Source: Streptomyces sp. NBC_01276 (GTDB lineage: Bacteria; Actinomycetota; Actinomycetes; Streptomycetales; Streptomycetaceae). From it: DNA of 64,000 nucleotides. Where the stretch lies: NCBI RefSeq assembly GCF_041435355.1, contig NZ_CP108442.1:4092001-4156000 (forward strand). Reading direction: 5' to 3'. Made by a program: the position numbers and the translations under genes. Under the pieces are notes generated by a model. That model did not search any database, was not told where the DNA came from, and worked only from the letters and a program-made list of their open reading frames with translations. Of the stretch, positions 1 through 8,658 are shown piece by piece. The first letter of the stretch is position 1; each line of letters starts with the position of its first letter.

Positions 1-437
1 CTGAGCAGCGTCCGCAAGGTCTCCGGCGCGGCGCCGCCCAGCAGCAGCCCGCCCGCCACGACGGCCCACAGCGTCACCACCGCGGCCACCGGCCGGAACA
101 GCCGCCCGAGGCGCTGGCGGACCCAGGCGCCGTACGAGACTCCGCGCGCCTTCGCCGAGGCGTGGCCCTGGGCGGCGACATGACCGCCGACCAGGAAGAA
201 CACGGCCAGGGTCTGGAACACCCAGGAAACCGGGGCCAGCCAGGGCATGGCGGCGAGCGGACTCGCGCCGTGCAGGCCGCCGTCGGTGACGGTCAGGGCG
301 GTGACCAGCCAGTGGCCCAGTACCACCCCGAGGATCGCGAAGGCCCGCAGAGCGTCCACGGACCGGTCCCGGTGGGCCGGGGTCGCGCTGTCGACGCGGT
401 CCGCGAGGGCGGACCAGCGGGTGCGGAGCTCACGCAT
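1..437 (-). CDS. Acyltransferase-3 family membrane protein (partial)
   Basis: N-terminal 145 residues of a protein whose remainder lies beyond the left edge. After a basic leader it shows DRSVDALRAFAILGVVLGHW (about residues 24-43), then FFLVGGHVAA and a basic RQRLGRLFRP loop. This is the layout of the acyltransferase-3 family, multi-pass enzymes that move acyl groups onto sugars or other extracytoplasmic acceptors. The ATG shares 8 bases with the TGA of the upstream hydrolase gene, so the two are probably translationally coupled. The substrate cannot be told from the sequence. Confidence 0.85.
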   Translation of the reverse strand, partial: MRELRTRWSALADRVDSATPAHRDRSVDALRAFAILGVVLGHWLVTALTVTDGGLHGASPLAAMPWLAPVSWVFQTLAVFFLVGGHVAAQGHASAKARGVSYGAWVRQRLGRLFRPVAAVVTLWAVVAGGLLLGGAAPETLRTLL

Positions 438-1428
438 GTGAGGCCTCCTGGCGGATGGGTGAGGCGACGGGGCCGGTGAGACCACCGGGCCCGGCGGCCG
501 GGCCGATGACGATGCGGGCCAGGCTGTCCAGGGACTCCGTGCCGGGCTTGAGGTAGTCGCTGTGTCCGGCGGAGCCCGCCGCGAAGAGCCGTGCACCGAA
601 GGCCGGGTCCACCGGGTCGGTACCGAAACCGAGACCGGCGAAGCGGATATGGGGAACCCCGCCGATCCAGTCCTCGCTGCCCCGGCCGGCCCACACCCGC
701 GCTCCGGTCGGCATCCGCCCGGCGGACGGGAGCCCCGTGCCGGGACTCCCGTAGAGGACGACATCGCTCACGCGGGGTCCGGTGCCGGTCCGGGCGCAGA
801 CCACCGAGCCGTAGGAGTGGCAGAGCAGTGAGATCCGGGCGTCGGCGCCGGTCATCTCCCCCAACCGGTTCAGGAACGGTCCCAGTTCGGCGGCCGCCTC
901 CTCGGCGCGGGCGGCCGTCAGGACCGTGGTGCTGACCGTTTCCGGGGTGTCGTACCCGAGCCACGCGACCACCGCGGAGCGGGGATGCTCCCGCTGGAGC
1001 CGCTGCTGGAGGGAGCGGGCACCGTCGCGGAAGCGCTGATAGGTGTCCAGCGAGGTGTCCGAGCCGGGCACCAGGACGGCGATCCGGTCGGCGGTGCCCA
1101 GATCGCCCAGCACCTCAATGGCACGCCCCTGCCCCCGGCCGTCGAAGGTCAGGAACTGCGCCCCGCCCTTCTGCCCTGGGGCGGCGGTCGCCATCGTCCG
1201 CAGCTTCTCGGCGCGGCCGGTCCGCCCCGCGTCCCGAGCCATGCGCGAGGCCTCGCCCAACGCGGCGAGGTTCGTCGTGTAGCGGCTCTGTATCGTCGCG
1301 GACGGGGCGAAGGACGCCGGGACGGGCGCGGGAATCCTCGGCGAGGCCGCCGCGGACACGGGGACCACGACGGCCGCGGCGACGAGGCCGGCCAGCAGAG
1401 TGCGGCGGATGCGGCTGCCCATGGTCAT
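430..1428 (-). CDS. Secreted alpha/beta hydrolase (DUF1023-like)
   Basis: 332 residues. Residues about 8-30 form a signal peptide (RR, then an Ala/Val-rich core ending near AAAS), so the enzyme is probably exported. The C-terminal half has the nucleophile elbow LLCHSYGSVVC and a late GHSDYL, giving the expected Ser and His; the pattern matches the actinobacterial DUF1023 alpha/beta hydrolases. I chose the ATG at 1428 because a GAAGGG ribosome site precedes it and the signal peptide starts directly after; an in-frame ATG 15 codons upstream is less likely. It overlaps the acyltransferase gene by 8 bases. The substrate is unknown. Confidence 0.85.
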   Translation of the reverse strand: MTMGSRIRRTLLAGLVAAAVVVPVSAAASPRIPAPVPASFAPSATIQSRYTTNLAALGEASRMARDAGRTGRAEKLRTMATAAPGQKGGAQFLTFDGRGQGRAIEVLGDLGTADRIAVLVPGSDTSLDTYQRFRDGARSLQQRLQREHPRSAVVAWLGYDTPETVSTTVLTAARAEEAAAELGPFLNRLGEMTGADARISLLCHSYGSVVCARTGTGPRVSDVVLYGSPGTGLPSAGRMPTGARVWAGRGSEDWIGGVPHIRFAGLGFGTDPVDPAFGARLFAAGSAGHSDYLKPGTESLDSLARIVIGPAAGPGGLTGPVASPIRQEASHA

Positions 1429-1635
1429 GGCGTGCCCTTCTTCCCTGACTTCGTAGGAAGAGCGGGTGATCACCCGCTCTCACAACGACGTTAGGAATCA
1501 GCCCCCTTGGTCGGCGTCACGCTCCGGAGCGGCCTTTCCTCGTAGCTCTCAGGTATGACAGGCACTACCTCAGAGCCAGCCGGCCCCCGAGCCGATCCGC
1601 CAGTCGACCCCAAGGGCCGCTCACCACCGCTGCGT

Positions 1636-1641
1636 TAGGGT
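1636..1641 (+). promoter_or_regulatory. Putative -10 element giving a leaderless HIT mRNA
   Basis: TAGGGT lies 7 bases before the ATG of the HIT-family gene, and there is no Shine-Dalgarno sequence between them. With this spacing transcription would start at or next to the start codon, giving a leaderless message, which is common in Streptomyces. No convincing -35 hexamer is visible. Confidence 0.35.
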
Positions 1642-1648
1642 CCGTGCA

Positions 1649-2128
1649 ATGAACAAGAACGACTGGAGACGCGACCGCATCGGCAGCGCGCACCGGGGTG
1701 AGAACCCCACCGTCCTGCGCCGCCTCGACTCGGGGTTCGCGGTCATCGGGGACCGCCAGTTCCTGCCCGGCTACTCGGTCCTGCTGACCGACGACCCGGC
1801 CGTGACCCGCCTCTCCGAGCTGCCACGGTCCCGCCGCATCTCCTACCTCACCGACCTGGAGCGCCTCGCCGAGGCCGTCGAACGCGCCTGCGCCCGCCTC
1901 GACCCGGCCTTCCGCCGCGTGAACATCGAGATCCTGGGCAACACCGACCCCTACCTCCACGCCCACATCTGGCCCCGCTACGAATGGGAGCCCGCCGACC
2001 TCGTCGGGATGCCGGTCTGGCTCTACGAGGACGAGGAGTGCTGGCGCGGCGAGCGCCACGCCCTGGCGCCCCGGCACGACGGGCTGCGCACCGCCATCAC
2101 CGGGGAGCTGGAGACCCTCCTCGGCTAG
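1649..2128 (+). CDS. HIT-family protein
   Basis: 159 residues. The histidine-triad signature is seen as YLHAHIWPRY near residues 102-111, in the local context NIEILGNTDPYLH that is usual for diadenosine-polyphosphate hydrolase-like HIT proteins. The strict triad would be HxHxHxx; here the third position differs (HAHIWPR), as in a large actinobacterial subgroup, so hydrolase activity is likely but not certain. The gene stands alone between divergent and convergent neighbours. A TAGGGT element 7 bases before the ATG suggests a leaderless transcript. Confidence 0.8.
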   Translation: MNKNDWRRDRIGSAHRGENPTVLRRLDSGFAVIGDRQFLPGYSVLLTDDPAVTRLSELPRSRRISYLTDLERLAEAVERACARLDPAFRRVNIEILGNTDPYLHAHIWPRYEWEPADLVGMPVWLYEDEECWRGERHALAPRHDGLRTAITGELETLLG

Positions 2129-2181
2129 CGGCCCCTCCGGCCCTCCGGCCCCCCAGCCCCCCCAGCCCTCCCTCCCCGGAG

Positions 2182-2823
2182 CTACGTCGCCGACGTCGCC
2201 ACGCGCACCCCGAAGCCGATCAGCACGACCCCCGTCACCCGGTCCATCGTCCGCCGGACGCGCGGGCGCGTGAAGAACCGCCGGGCGTGCGAGAGGACGT
2301 AGACGTAGGTGCCCAGCCAGAGCAGGGTCAGCAGCACGTGGACCAGGACGAGGAGCGCCATCCCCGCCGCCGGCCGCAGGCCGTGCGGCGCGAGGGTGGG
2401 CAGCAGCCCGGTGTAGAACACGGCGATCTTCGGATTGAGGGCGTTGCTGACCAGACCGGTCCGCCAGGCGCTCCCGCTCCCGCCGCCGGCACCGCTCCCG
2501 GCCCCGTCGGGGCCGCCCGGGGAGCCGCCCTCCGGGCCGCCCCCCGGGCGGCGCAGGGACTGGATGCCGAGGAAGCACAGGTATGCCGCGCCCGCGAGCT
2601 TGACCCCCAGGTAGACCTCGGCCGAGGCGGCGAGCAGCGCGGCGAGACCGGCCACGGTCAGGGCGCCCCAGAGCAGCAGCCCGGCGGCGATCCCGCCGAC
2701 GGTGCGCAGCCCGTCGGCCCGCCCCCGTGAGACGGCCCGCCGGGTGACGATGGCCATGTCGGGGCCGGGGACGAGGGTGAGCAGGGCCAAGACGCCGGTA
2801 GCCGCGGCGAGTTGCGTGAGCAC
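2182..2823 (-). CDS. LysE-family translocator
   Basis: 213 residues with five to six hydrophobic segments and the LysE/RhtB signature LVPGPDMAIV near the N terminus, followed by GxxxG-rich helices and LVSNALNPKIAVFYTGLLP in the middle. Members export amino acids or related small solutes through the inner membrane. A Gly/Pro/Ser-rich linker (about residues 90-115) separates the two halves. The GTG start lies 5 bases after the TGA of the SnoaL-like gene, so the two are co-transcribed. Exported substrate unknown. Confidence 0.88.
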   Translation of the reverse strand: MLTQLAAATGVLALLTLVPGPDMAIVTRRAVSRGRADGLRTVGGIAAGLLLWGALTVAGLAALLAASAEVYLGVKLAGAAYLCFLGIQSLRRPGGGPEGGSPGGPDGAGSGAGGGSGSAWRTGLVSNALNPKIAVFYTGLLPTLAPHGLRPAAGMALLVLVHVLLTLLWLGTYVYVLSHARRFFTRPRVRRTMDRVTGVVLIGFGVRVATSAT

Positions 2824-2828
2824 ACGGC

Positions 2829-3236
2829 TCAGTCTGCCACCAGCGGTTCGACGTAAACGGCCCTCCAGCGGGGCGCAGGGTCTTGTCCAGGGCTGGTCCA
2901 GTACTCCCTCGCGCCGACGATCTCCCCGTCGCGCACGGTCCACAGCGACACGGCCCGGTAGACGACGTGCTCCTCGGGTATCTCCACCTCGGTGACGACG
3001 AGGTCCCCGTCCGCGAGGATGCGCAGCACCTCGACCGCGCCGAGGGAGCTCTCGTCGTCTGCGGAGTCCTCCCCCTCGTCGCGGAGCACGGCGACGAAGT
3101 TGGCCCTGCCGACGATGCGCTCGCCGCTGACCGGCCACTCGATGACCGCGTCCTCGGCGATGAGCGCGGCCATGCCGTCCCAGTCGCGTGCCTCGATCCG
3201 CTCCCACAGTCGTGCCACTACCTTCAACGGCTCCAT
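2829..3236 (-). CDS. SnoaL-like / NTF2-fold protein
   Basis: 135 residues. The order of elements (ARLWERIEARDWDGMAALIAED, then IVGRANFVAVLRD, then WTVRDGEIVGAREYW) is that of the SnoaL-like cone fold, a polyketide cyclase/NTF2-type scaffold used as a small enzyme or ligand-binding protein. It is first in a two-gene unit with the LysE-type exporter. Nothing in the sequence identifies a substrate; catalytic residues differ widely in this family. Confidence 0.8.
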   Translation of the reverse strand: MEPLKVVARLWERIEARDWDGMAALIAEDAVIEWPVSGERIVGRANFVAVLRDEGEDSADDESSLGAVEVLRILADGDLVVTEVEIPEEHVVYRAVSLWTVRDGEIVGAREYWTSPGQDPAPRWRAVYVEPLVAD

Positions 3237-3317
3237 GTGCCGCAGTGTGCGATGGGCTCTTCGTACGCAACAAGCTTTGCTTTCAGGCTTATTGACTTCG
3301 ACACAATCGGCTGCCGA

Positions 3318-4883
3318 CTACTCCCGGTGATACGTGAGAGGGGGGTTCGATCCCCCGTCCAGCTCGCGCAGCAGGGTGCCGTCGGGCAGCAGGCGCAGCC
3401 GGCTCCGGCCGCCGGGAGTGCAGGTGGGAGGGGGGCCGGAGGTGAGGGTGGAGGCGTCGAGCTCCACCGGGTCGGGGGCTCCGCGCAGGGTGGCCCGCCA
3501 GGAGCAGGAGTAGCCGGGGTCGTCCACGCGCAGGGTCATCACGGGCTCGCCGACCGCCCCGGCGGTGAGGTCCAGGCGCCAGGTCGCGCTGCCGGAGGCG
3601 GCCCGCCAGGTGCCGGCGTAGGACTGGGGGAGCCGGCCGGCCGGGCCGCCTCCCGCGGAGGTTCCGGTCGCGGGGGCCTTGGGGTCGGCGGGGCCCGCCC
3701 CGGTGGGCGGGGACGGGGCGGAGGCGGTGACGGCCGGGCCCGGAGGGAGGGGATCCGGGTCGCTGCTCATCACCGCGTACACCGTGCCGCCCGCCGCCGC
3801 CGCGACCACGACGGCGACGGCCACCAGGAAGGCGGTCGACGCCGCGTGGGGCCGGGGCGCCGGTTCGGCGGACGGCCCGTAGGAGTACGACGGGGGCAGG
3901 ACCGGCGGCGGTGGCGGGGGCGCCACGGCGGTGGGCGTCGGGAGGACGACATGCCGCGGACCGGAGTCCTCGCGGTCGAGGAGCTGTACGGCGTGCCGTC
4001 CGAGCCGGTCCACGAGCGGCGCCGGAAGCCACGCTTCCAGGGCGCGCCCGTTCGCCACCGTGCCGCCCGCCCCGACCCGGTCCAGGACCGCCGCCGGATC
4101 GGGCCGCGCCGCGGGGTCCTTGCGCAGGCAGTCCGCGACCAGTTCCCGCAGTTCGGGCGGTACGCCGTCCAGATCGGGTTCCGCTTCGACGATGCGCAGC
4201 AGCAGCCCCGCGGCCCCGCCGGGGTGTTCCGCGTCGCCGAAGGGCAGCCGCCCGGTGGCCGCGTAGGCCAGCACGGCGCCGAGGCAGAAGACGTCGCAGG
4301 CCGGGGTGACCGCCTCGCCGCGGACCTGCTCGGGAGCCATGAACCCGGGCGAGCCGACCAGTTCCCCCGGCCGGGTCAGACCGGCGTCGCGGGTGTCGAG
4401 CGGGCGGGCGATGCCGAAGTCGATGACGCGGGGCCCGTCGAGGGTGAGGAGGACGTTGGACGGTTTCAGGTCGCGGTGGATGAGGCCCGCGCGGTGGATG
4501 TCCTGGAGGGCGTACGCGAGTCCGGCGGCCAGGACCAGCACGGTACGGGTGGGAAGGGGGCCGAAGTCGTGCGCCACGGCCCGGCGCAGGCTCGGCCCGG
4601 CGACGTACCCGGTGGCGAACCAGGGGACTTCGGCCTCGGTGTCGGCGTCGAGGACGGGAGCGGTCCACGCGCCGCCGACCCGGCGGGCGGCCGCGACCTC
4701 CTGGCGGAACCGGGCGCGGAACTCCTCGCGGAGGGCGAGTCCGGGGTGGACGAGCTTCACCGCGACGGTGCGGCCGCGGTCGGACCGGGCGAGGTAGACC
4801 TGTCCCATGCCGCCGGCGCCGAGGCGGGACAGGACGCGGTACGGGCCGACGTGTTGGGGGTCGGCGGGGTGCAGCGGTTCCAT
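3318..4883 (-). CDS. Membrane serine/threonine protein kinase (PknB-type)
   Basis: 521 residues. The kinase domain runs from about 15 to 275 with the glycine loop GAGGMGQVY (23-30), Lys43, HRDLKPSN (136-143), DFG (155-157) and an APE-like MAPEQ. A Pro-rich linker leads to one membrane helix (about 349-371), then a 150-residue outer domain with two Cys in separated positions that has no PASTA repeats and that I do not recognise. It is thus an active-looking Hanks-type receptor kinase sensing something outside the membrane. The ATG at 4883 is chosen because the kinase fold begins 14 residues later; upstream translation is only low-complexity. Transcribed alone. Confidence 0.92.
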   Translation of the reverse strand: MEPLHPADPQHVGPYRVLSRLGAGGMGQVYLARSDRGRTVAVKLVHPGLALREEFRARFRQEVAAARRVGGAWTAPVLDADTEAEVPWFATGYVAGPSLRRAVAHDFGPLPTRTVLVLAAGLAYALQDIHRAGLIHRDLKPSNVLLTLDGPRVIDFGIARPLDTRDAGLTRPGELVGSPGFMAPEQVRGEAVTPACDVFCLGAVLAYAATGRLPFGDAEHPGGAAGLLLRIVEAEPDLDGVPPELRELVADCLRKDPAARPDPAAVLDRVGAGGTVANGRALEAWLPAPLVDRLGRHAVQLLDREDSGPRHVVLPTPTAVAPPPPPPVLPPSYSYGPSAEPAPRPHAASTAFLVAVAVVVAAAAGGTVYAVMSSDPDPLPPGPAVTASAPSPPTGAGPADPKAPATGTSAGGGPAGRLPQSYAGTWRAASGSATWRLDLTAGAVGEPVMTLRVDDPGYSCSWRATLRGAPDPVELDASTLTSGPPPTCTPGGRSRLRLLPDGTLLRELDGGSNPPLTYHRE

Positions 4884-5030
4884 CGGCGGTTGGTCCTTCC
4901 CCGGGGGCGGCCCGACGGGCCGAGCGTAGTTCGCCGCGTGGGGCGAGGGGGAGTATCGGGCCGGGGCGGGCCGGTCCGGGCGGGGGCGCTCCGCTGCGGC
5001 CCCGCCGCCGGAGGCCGCACCCCGCCCCGC

Positions 5031-5075
5031 CTCAAGCGCCCCCGCCCCCTCAAGCGCCCCCGCCCCCCTCAAGCG
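5031..5075. repeat. Tandem 18-19 base repeat over the MarR stop codon
   Basis: The unit CTCAAGCGCCCCCGCCCC occurs at 5031, again at 5049, and its first eight bases again at 5068. The last copy carries the TGA of the MarR gene, so the stop codon region has been duplicated downstream about twice. It probably arose by slippage in a C-rich tract. No coding role is seen. Confidence 0.8.
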
Positions 5076-5554
5076 TCGGCGTCGCCGGATCCGGTGATGG
5101 CGGTCAGGGCTGCCGAGAGGCGGTTCAGGACGCGGGTCGTCTCGGCGAAGGCCTCGTCGCCCAGCTCCGCCGCCAGGCGGGTGGCCAGGTCGGCGTGGCC
5201 CGGGTCGATGCGGGCGATCGCGGCGCGCCCCTCCTCCGTCGGGCGCAGCAGCTTCGCGCGGCGGTGGGCCGGGTTCGGGGCGTACGCGGCGAGGCCCTGG
5301 GTCACCAGCAGGTCCGCCACCCGCTGCACGCTCTGCCGGGTGATCCCCATGGCCCGCGCGATGCCCGCCACCGGCAGCGGCTCGCGCAGTACGGCCCCCA
5401 GGACCTGCCACCAGGCCGCCGTCAGCCCGGCCGGGCGGGCCAGCTCCTCCGACAGCGCGAGGAACTGGCCGTTCAGGTGGAAGACGCCGAGCGCCGTTCC
5501 GCTCAGCAGGTCCTGCCGCTCCCGTACCGAAAGCGGAGGTACCGGCTCAGGCAT
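5069..5554 (-). CDS. MarR-family transcriptional regulator
   Basis: 161 residues. A winged helix covers about residues 50-115, with the recognition helix in ARAMGITRQSVQRVADLL and the wing before HRRAKLLRPTEEGRA. MarR proteins are usually dimeric repressors released by small phenolic or oxidising ligands. The gene overlaps the upstream DJ-1/PfpI gene by 8 bases and is co-transcribed with it. The palindrome at 6238-6255 in front of the operon is a good autoregulatory operator candidate. Confidence 0.88.
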   Translation of the reverse strand: MPEPVPPLSVRERQDLLSGTALGVFHLNGQFLALSEELARPAGLTAAWWQVLGAVLREPLPVAGIARAMGITRQSVQRVADLLVTQGLAAYAPNPAHRRAKLLRPTEEGRAAIARIDPGHADLATRLAAELGDEAFAETTRVLNRLSAALTAITGSGDADA

Positions 5555-6194
5555 CTCCGGCCTCCGCCGCGGCCATCAGCACCGGGTAGGCGCTCGCGTC
5601 GGAGTCGTGGAACAGCCGGTACCAGGCGTCCAGCACGTCCGGCCGGTAGACGCCGAGCCGCGCGAAGACCTCGCGGGCGAAGGCCACCGGTTCGGTCGGG
5701 CCCGCCGTGATCAGGTCGCCGTCGGTGACGGCGTCGGCCTCCACGTAGTGCGCGGCGCCCCCGTACCCCGGCTGCTGTGCCAGGTGGAAGGAGGCCGCGC
5801 CGGTGTGGGCGCGCCCGTCCAGGAGGCCCTCGCGGGCGAGGCCCGCCGTGGCCCCGCAGATCGCCGCGACCGGGACCCCGGCCGCCAGGAACGCGCGGGC
5901 CTTCGCGGCGAACGGGGCCAGCTCGTCGCCCGTCTCCCAGAGTGAGGCGCCGGTCAGGATCAGCAGCGAGGAGTCCTCGGGGCGCAGGTCCGCGAGGGCC
6001 AGGTCGGGCTGGATCCGGATCCCGCCCATCGTGGTGACGGGCCGCCCGGCGGCGGGGCCGACCGTGCGGACCGTGTGGCCGCGCTGGGCGAGGTGCGCGG
6101 TGGTGTGGCCGGTCTCCCAGTCCGCGTACGTGTCGTAGACCGCGAGGTGGACGGGCTTGGACTCGGGCCGGGGCCCGCTCGGGGTTCCGCTCAT
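5547..6194 (-). CDS. DJ-1/PfpI family protein
   Basis: 215 residues. The nucleophile elbow VAAICGATAGLA places the conserved Cys near residue 112, and the PVTTMGGIRIQPD strand is typical of the class I glutamine amidotransferase-like DJ-1/PfpI family. The family includes chaperones, glyoxalases and regulators' partners. About 35 residues at the C terminus extend past the usual domain. It is first gene of the unit with the MarR regulator, suggesting that MarR controls it in response to a stress or a small molecule. Confidence 0.85.
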   Translation of the reverse strand: MSGTPSGPRPESKPVHLAVYDTYADWETGHTTAHLAQRGHTVRTVGPAAGRPVTTMGGIRIQPDLALADLRPEDSSLLILTGASLWETGDELAPFAAKARAFLAAGVPVAAICGATAGLAREGLLDGRAHTGAASFHLAQQPGYGGAAHYVEADAVTDGDLITAGPTEPVAFAREVFARLGVYRPDVLDAWYRLFHDSDASAYPVLMAAAEAGDA

Positions 6195-6237
6195 GGTGCT
6201 CGCCTCCGGATCGCAAGGGGCCTCTGACGAGAGGTCT

Positions 6238-6255
6238 ATGACAAGAGACTGTCAT
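6238..6255. promoter_or_regulatory. Probable MarR operator (perfect inverted repeat)
   Basis: ATGACA-AGAGAC-TGTCAT is a perfect 6-6-6 inverted repeat located 44 bases before the DJ-1 start codon. A half site (TGTCAAT) follows about 15 bases later. The size and symmetry suit a MarR-type dimer. The intergenic region also serves the divergent aminotransferase gene, so both directions could be controlled. Confidence 0.55.
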
Positions 6256-6370
6256 TTTGGGAGCATGCTGTCAATGTTCGGTTTCGGCAGACAGACTGCC
6301 GAGGGCGGGCGCCCACCCGCATACAGTCCGCCGATATCCCTTCCGACCTGCGCACTTCTAGCGTGACGGC

Positions 6371-7723
6371 ATGACCCCTCATGTCACCGGTGCGGCCGTC
6401 AAGGCCGCCGACCGCGCTCACGTCTTCCACTCGTGGTCCGCCCAGGCCCTGATCGACCCGCTGGCCGTCGCCGGGGCCGAGGGCTCGTACTTCTGGGACT
6501 ACGACGGCAACCGCTTCCTCGACTTCTCCTCCCAGCTGGTCAACACCAACATCGGCCACCAGCACCCCAAGGTGGTCGCCGCGATCCAGGAGCAGGCCGC
6601 CCGGCTCTGCACCCTCGCGCCCGGTTTCGCCGTCGACGTCCGCTCCGAGGCCGCACGCCTCATCGCCGAGCGCACCCCCGGTGACCTGGACAAGATCTTC
6701 TTCACCAACGGCGGCGCCGAGGCCGTGGAGAACGCCGTACGGATGGCCCGGCTGCACACCGGCCGCCAGAAGGTGCTGTCCACGTACCGCTCGTACCACG
6801 GCGCCACCGCCGCCGCGATCAACCTGACCGGCGACCCGCGCCGCTGGCCGTCCGACACGGCCGCCGCCGGGGTCGTGCACTTCTGGGGCCCGTTCCTCTA
6901 CCGCTCGCCCTTCCACGCGACGACCGAGGCCGAGGAGTGCGAGCGCGCCCTCGCCCACCTCGCCGACACGATCGCCTTCGAGGGCCCGGCGACCATCGCC
7001 GCGATCATCCTGGAGTCGGTGCCGGGCACCGCCGGGATCATGACCCCGCCGGCCGGGTACCTCGCCGGGGTGCGCGAGCTCTGCGACCGCCACGGCATCG
7101 TCTTCATCCTCGACGAGGTCATGTCGGGCTTCGGCCGCACGGGCAAGTGGTTCGCCGCCGAGCACTGGGACGTCACCCCGGACCTGATCACCTTCGCCAA
7201 GGGCGTGAACAGCGGATACGTGCCGCTGGGCGGCGTGGCCATCTCCGCCGCCATCGCCGAGACCTTCGCCACCCGCCCCTACCCGGGCGGACTGACCTAC
7301 TCCGGTCACCCGCTGGCCTGCGCCGCCGCCGTCGCGACGATCAACACGATGGAGGAGGAGGGCATCGTCGCGAACGCCGCCCGCATCGGTGCCGAGGTGA
7401 TCGCCCCGGGCCTGGCCGCGATCGCCGAGCGGCACCCGTCCGTCGGCGAGGTGCGCGGGCTCGGCACCTTCTGGGCGCTGGAACTCGTACGGGACAAGGA
7501 GACGCGCGAGCCGCTCGTCCCGTACAACGCGGCCGGTGCCGCGAACGCGCCCATGGCCGAATTCGCGGCGGCCTGCAAGGCCTCCGGTCTGTGGCCGTTC
7601 GTGAACATGAACCGGACGCACGTCGTCCCGCCCTGCACGGTCACGGAAACCGAGGCCAAGGAGGGTCTGGCACTCCTCGACGAGGCCCTGTCGGTCGCCG
7701 ACCGGCACACCGTGGGCGCGTAG
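6371..7723 (+). CDS. Class III PLP-dependent aminotransferase
   Basis: 450 residues, full length for the family. It shows FTNGGAEAVENAVRMAR for cofactor phosphate binding, YRSYHGAT, the Asp of ILDEVMSGFGRTG that contacts the pyridine nitrogen, and the Schiff-base Lys in TFAKGVNSGY. The pattern resembles omega-amino acid:pyruvate or taurine-type aminotransferases, but the amino donor is not decidable. No Shine-Dalgarno is present; TAGCGT lies 6 bases before the ATG, so the message may be leaderless. It shares its promoter region with the DJ-1/MarR unit, and a GntR regulator follows in the same direction. Confidence 0.88.
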   Translation: MTPHVTGAAVKAADRAHVFHSWSAQALIDPLAVAGAEGSYFWDYDGNRFLDFSSQLVNTNIGHQHPKVVAAIQEQAARLCTLAPGFAVDVRSEAARLIAERTPGDLDKIFFTNGGAEAVENAVRMARLHTGRQKVLSTYRSYHGATAAAINLTGDPRRWPSDTAAAGVVHFWGPFLYRSPFHATTEAEECERALAHLADTIAFEGPATIAAIILESVPGTAGIMTPPAGYLAGVRELCDRHGIVFILDEVMSGFGRTGKWFAAEHWDVTPDLITFAKGVNSGYVPLGGVAISAAIAETFATRPYPGGLTYSGHPLACAAAVATINTMEEEGIVANAARIGAEVIAPGLAAIAERHPSVGEVRGLGTFWALELVRDKETREPLVPYNAAGAANAPMAEFAAACKASGLWPFVNMNRTHVVPPCTVTETEAKEGLALLDEALSVADRHTVGA

Positions 7724-7853
7724 TCCGAGGGGCCGGACGCCAGGTCGTCCGGATAACGAGCGGTACATCCGCATATCGGCCATGGAACCGATCGGTTTCA
7801 GCCGCGCTGCCTGGCCTAAGGTGTCCGAAGATCTACGGAGGAGACGGACCCCT

Positions 7854-8525
7854 ATGCCAGGCAGCGGAAGCGGAGCCGTCACCCGCAACACCCTTCGGCA
7901 GCAGATCGCGGACGCGCTGCGCGACGAGGTGCTCGCGGGTCGTCTGCCGCCGGGGACCGAGTTCACGGTCAAGCAGATCGCCGAGCAGTACGAGGTCTCC
8001 GCGACCCCGGTGCGCGAAGCGCTGGTCGACCTCTCGGCCCAGGGGCTGCTGGAGTCGGTGCAGCACCGCGGGTTCCGGGTGCGGACCTACACCGTCGACG
8101 ACTTCCGGGGCATGATCGAGGCCCGCACGCTGGTCCTCGACGGCATCTTCCGCTGCCTCGTCGAACGCGGCGTCGCGCCCGGAGCGGCCGAGATGCTGGT
8201 GTCGGTGCGCCGTCGCGGGGAGGAGGCGCGGCGGGCCGCCCGGAGCGGTTCGCTCGAAGTGCTCATCGGCTACGACCTGCGGTTCTGGCGGGAGCTCAGC
8301 GGGCTGGTCGGCAACCGCTACATCTCCGAGTTCCTGCACCGGATCCGGATCCAGTGCTGGGTCTTCTCCGTACCGCACCTCCAGGGGTCGCCGGAGCTGC
8401 GGACCGCGCTGTGGGACGGGCACAACGAGCTGGTCGACGCCGTGACACTGGCCGACGCCGAAGAGGTGCGGCGCCTCATGCGGGCGTACAACCAGCACGG
8501 TCTGGACTGGGCCGCCCGGCTCTGA
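7854..8525 (+). CDS. GntR-family regulator (FadR/FCD-type)
   Basis: 223 residues. An N-terminal winged helix (about 10-75) includes LRQQIADALRDEVLAGRLPPG, the recognition helix EVSATPVREALVDL and GLLESVQHRGF; an all-helical ligand-binding domain of FCD type follows. These regulators sense carboxylates or amino acids. The ATG is chosen because GGAGGAG precedes it. Located 130 bases downstream of the class III aminotransferase, it may control that gene, though no operator is clear. Confidence 0.85.
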   Translation: MPGSGSGAVTRNTLRQQIADALRDEVLAGRLPPGTEFTVKQIAEQYEVSATPVREALVDLSAQGLLESVQHRGFRVRTYTVDDFRGMIEARTLVLDGIFRCLVERGVAPGAAEMLVSVRRRGEEARRAARSGSLEVLIGYDLRFWRELSGLVGNRYISEFLHRIRIQCWVFSVPHLQGSPELRTALWDGHNELVDAVTLADAEEVRRLMRAYNQHGLDWAARL

Positions 8526-8658
8526 GGGGCCGCCGTGGCCGCCCCCGGTTCCACCCGCCCGCCGTCCCGGGTTCCCCCGGGTTCTGCGCACCCCTTCGCT
8601 GAGGGTGTCCGGAGCACTACTCTGACCGGATCGGCGGCAACGACTGATCGGAGCCCGC

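Noticed and set aside
2883..5945. A 1020-codon open frame on the plus strand
   Set aside because: It runs antisense over the kinase, MarR and DJ-1 genes, has low-complexity Gly/Arg-rich translation, no domain and no ribosome site; a GC-rich shadow.
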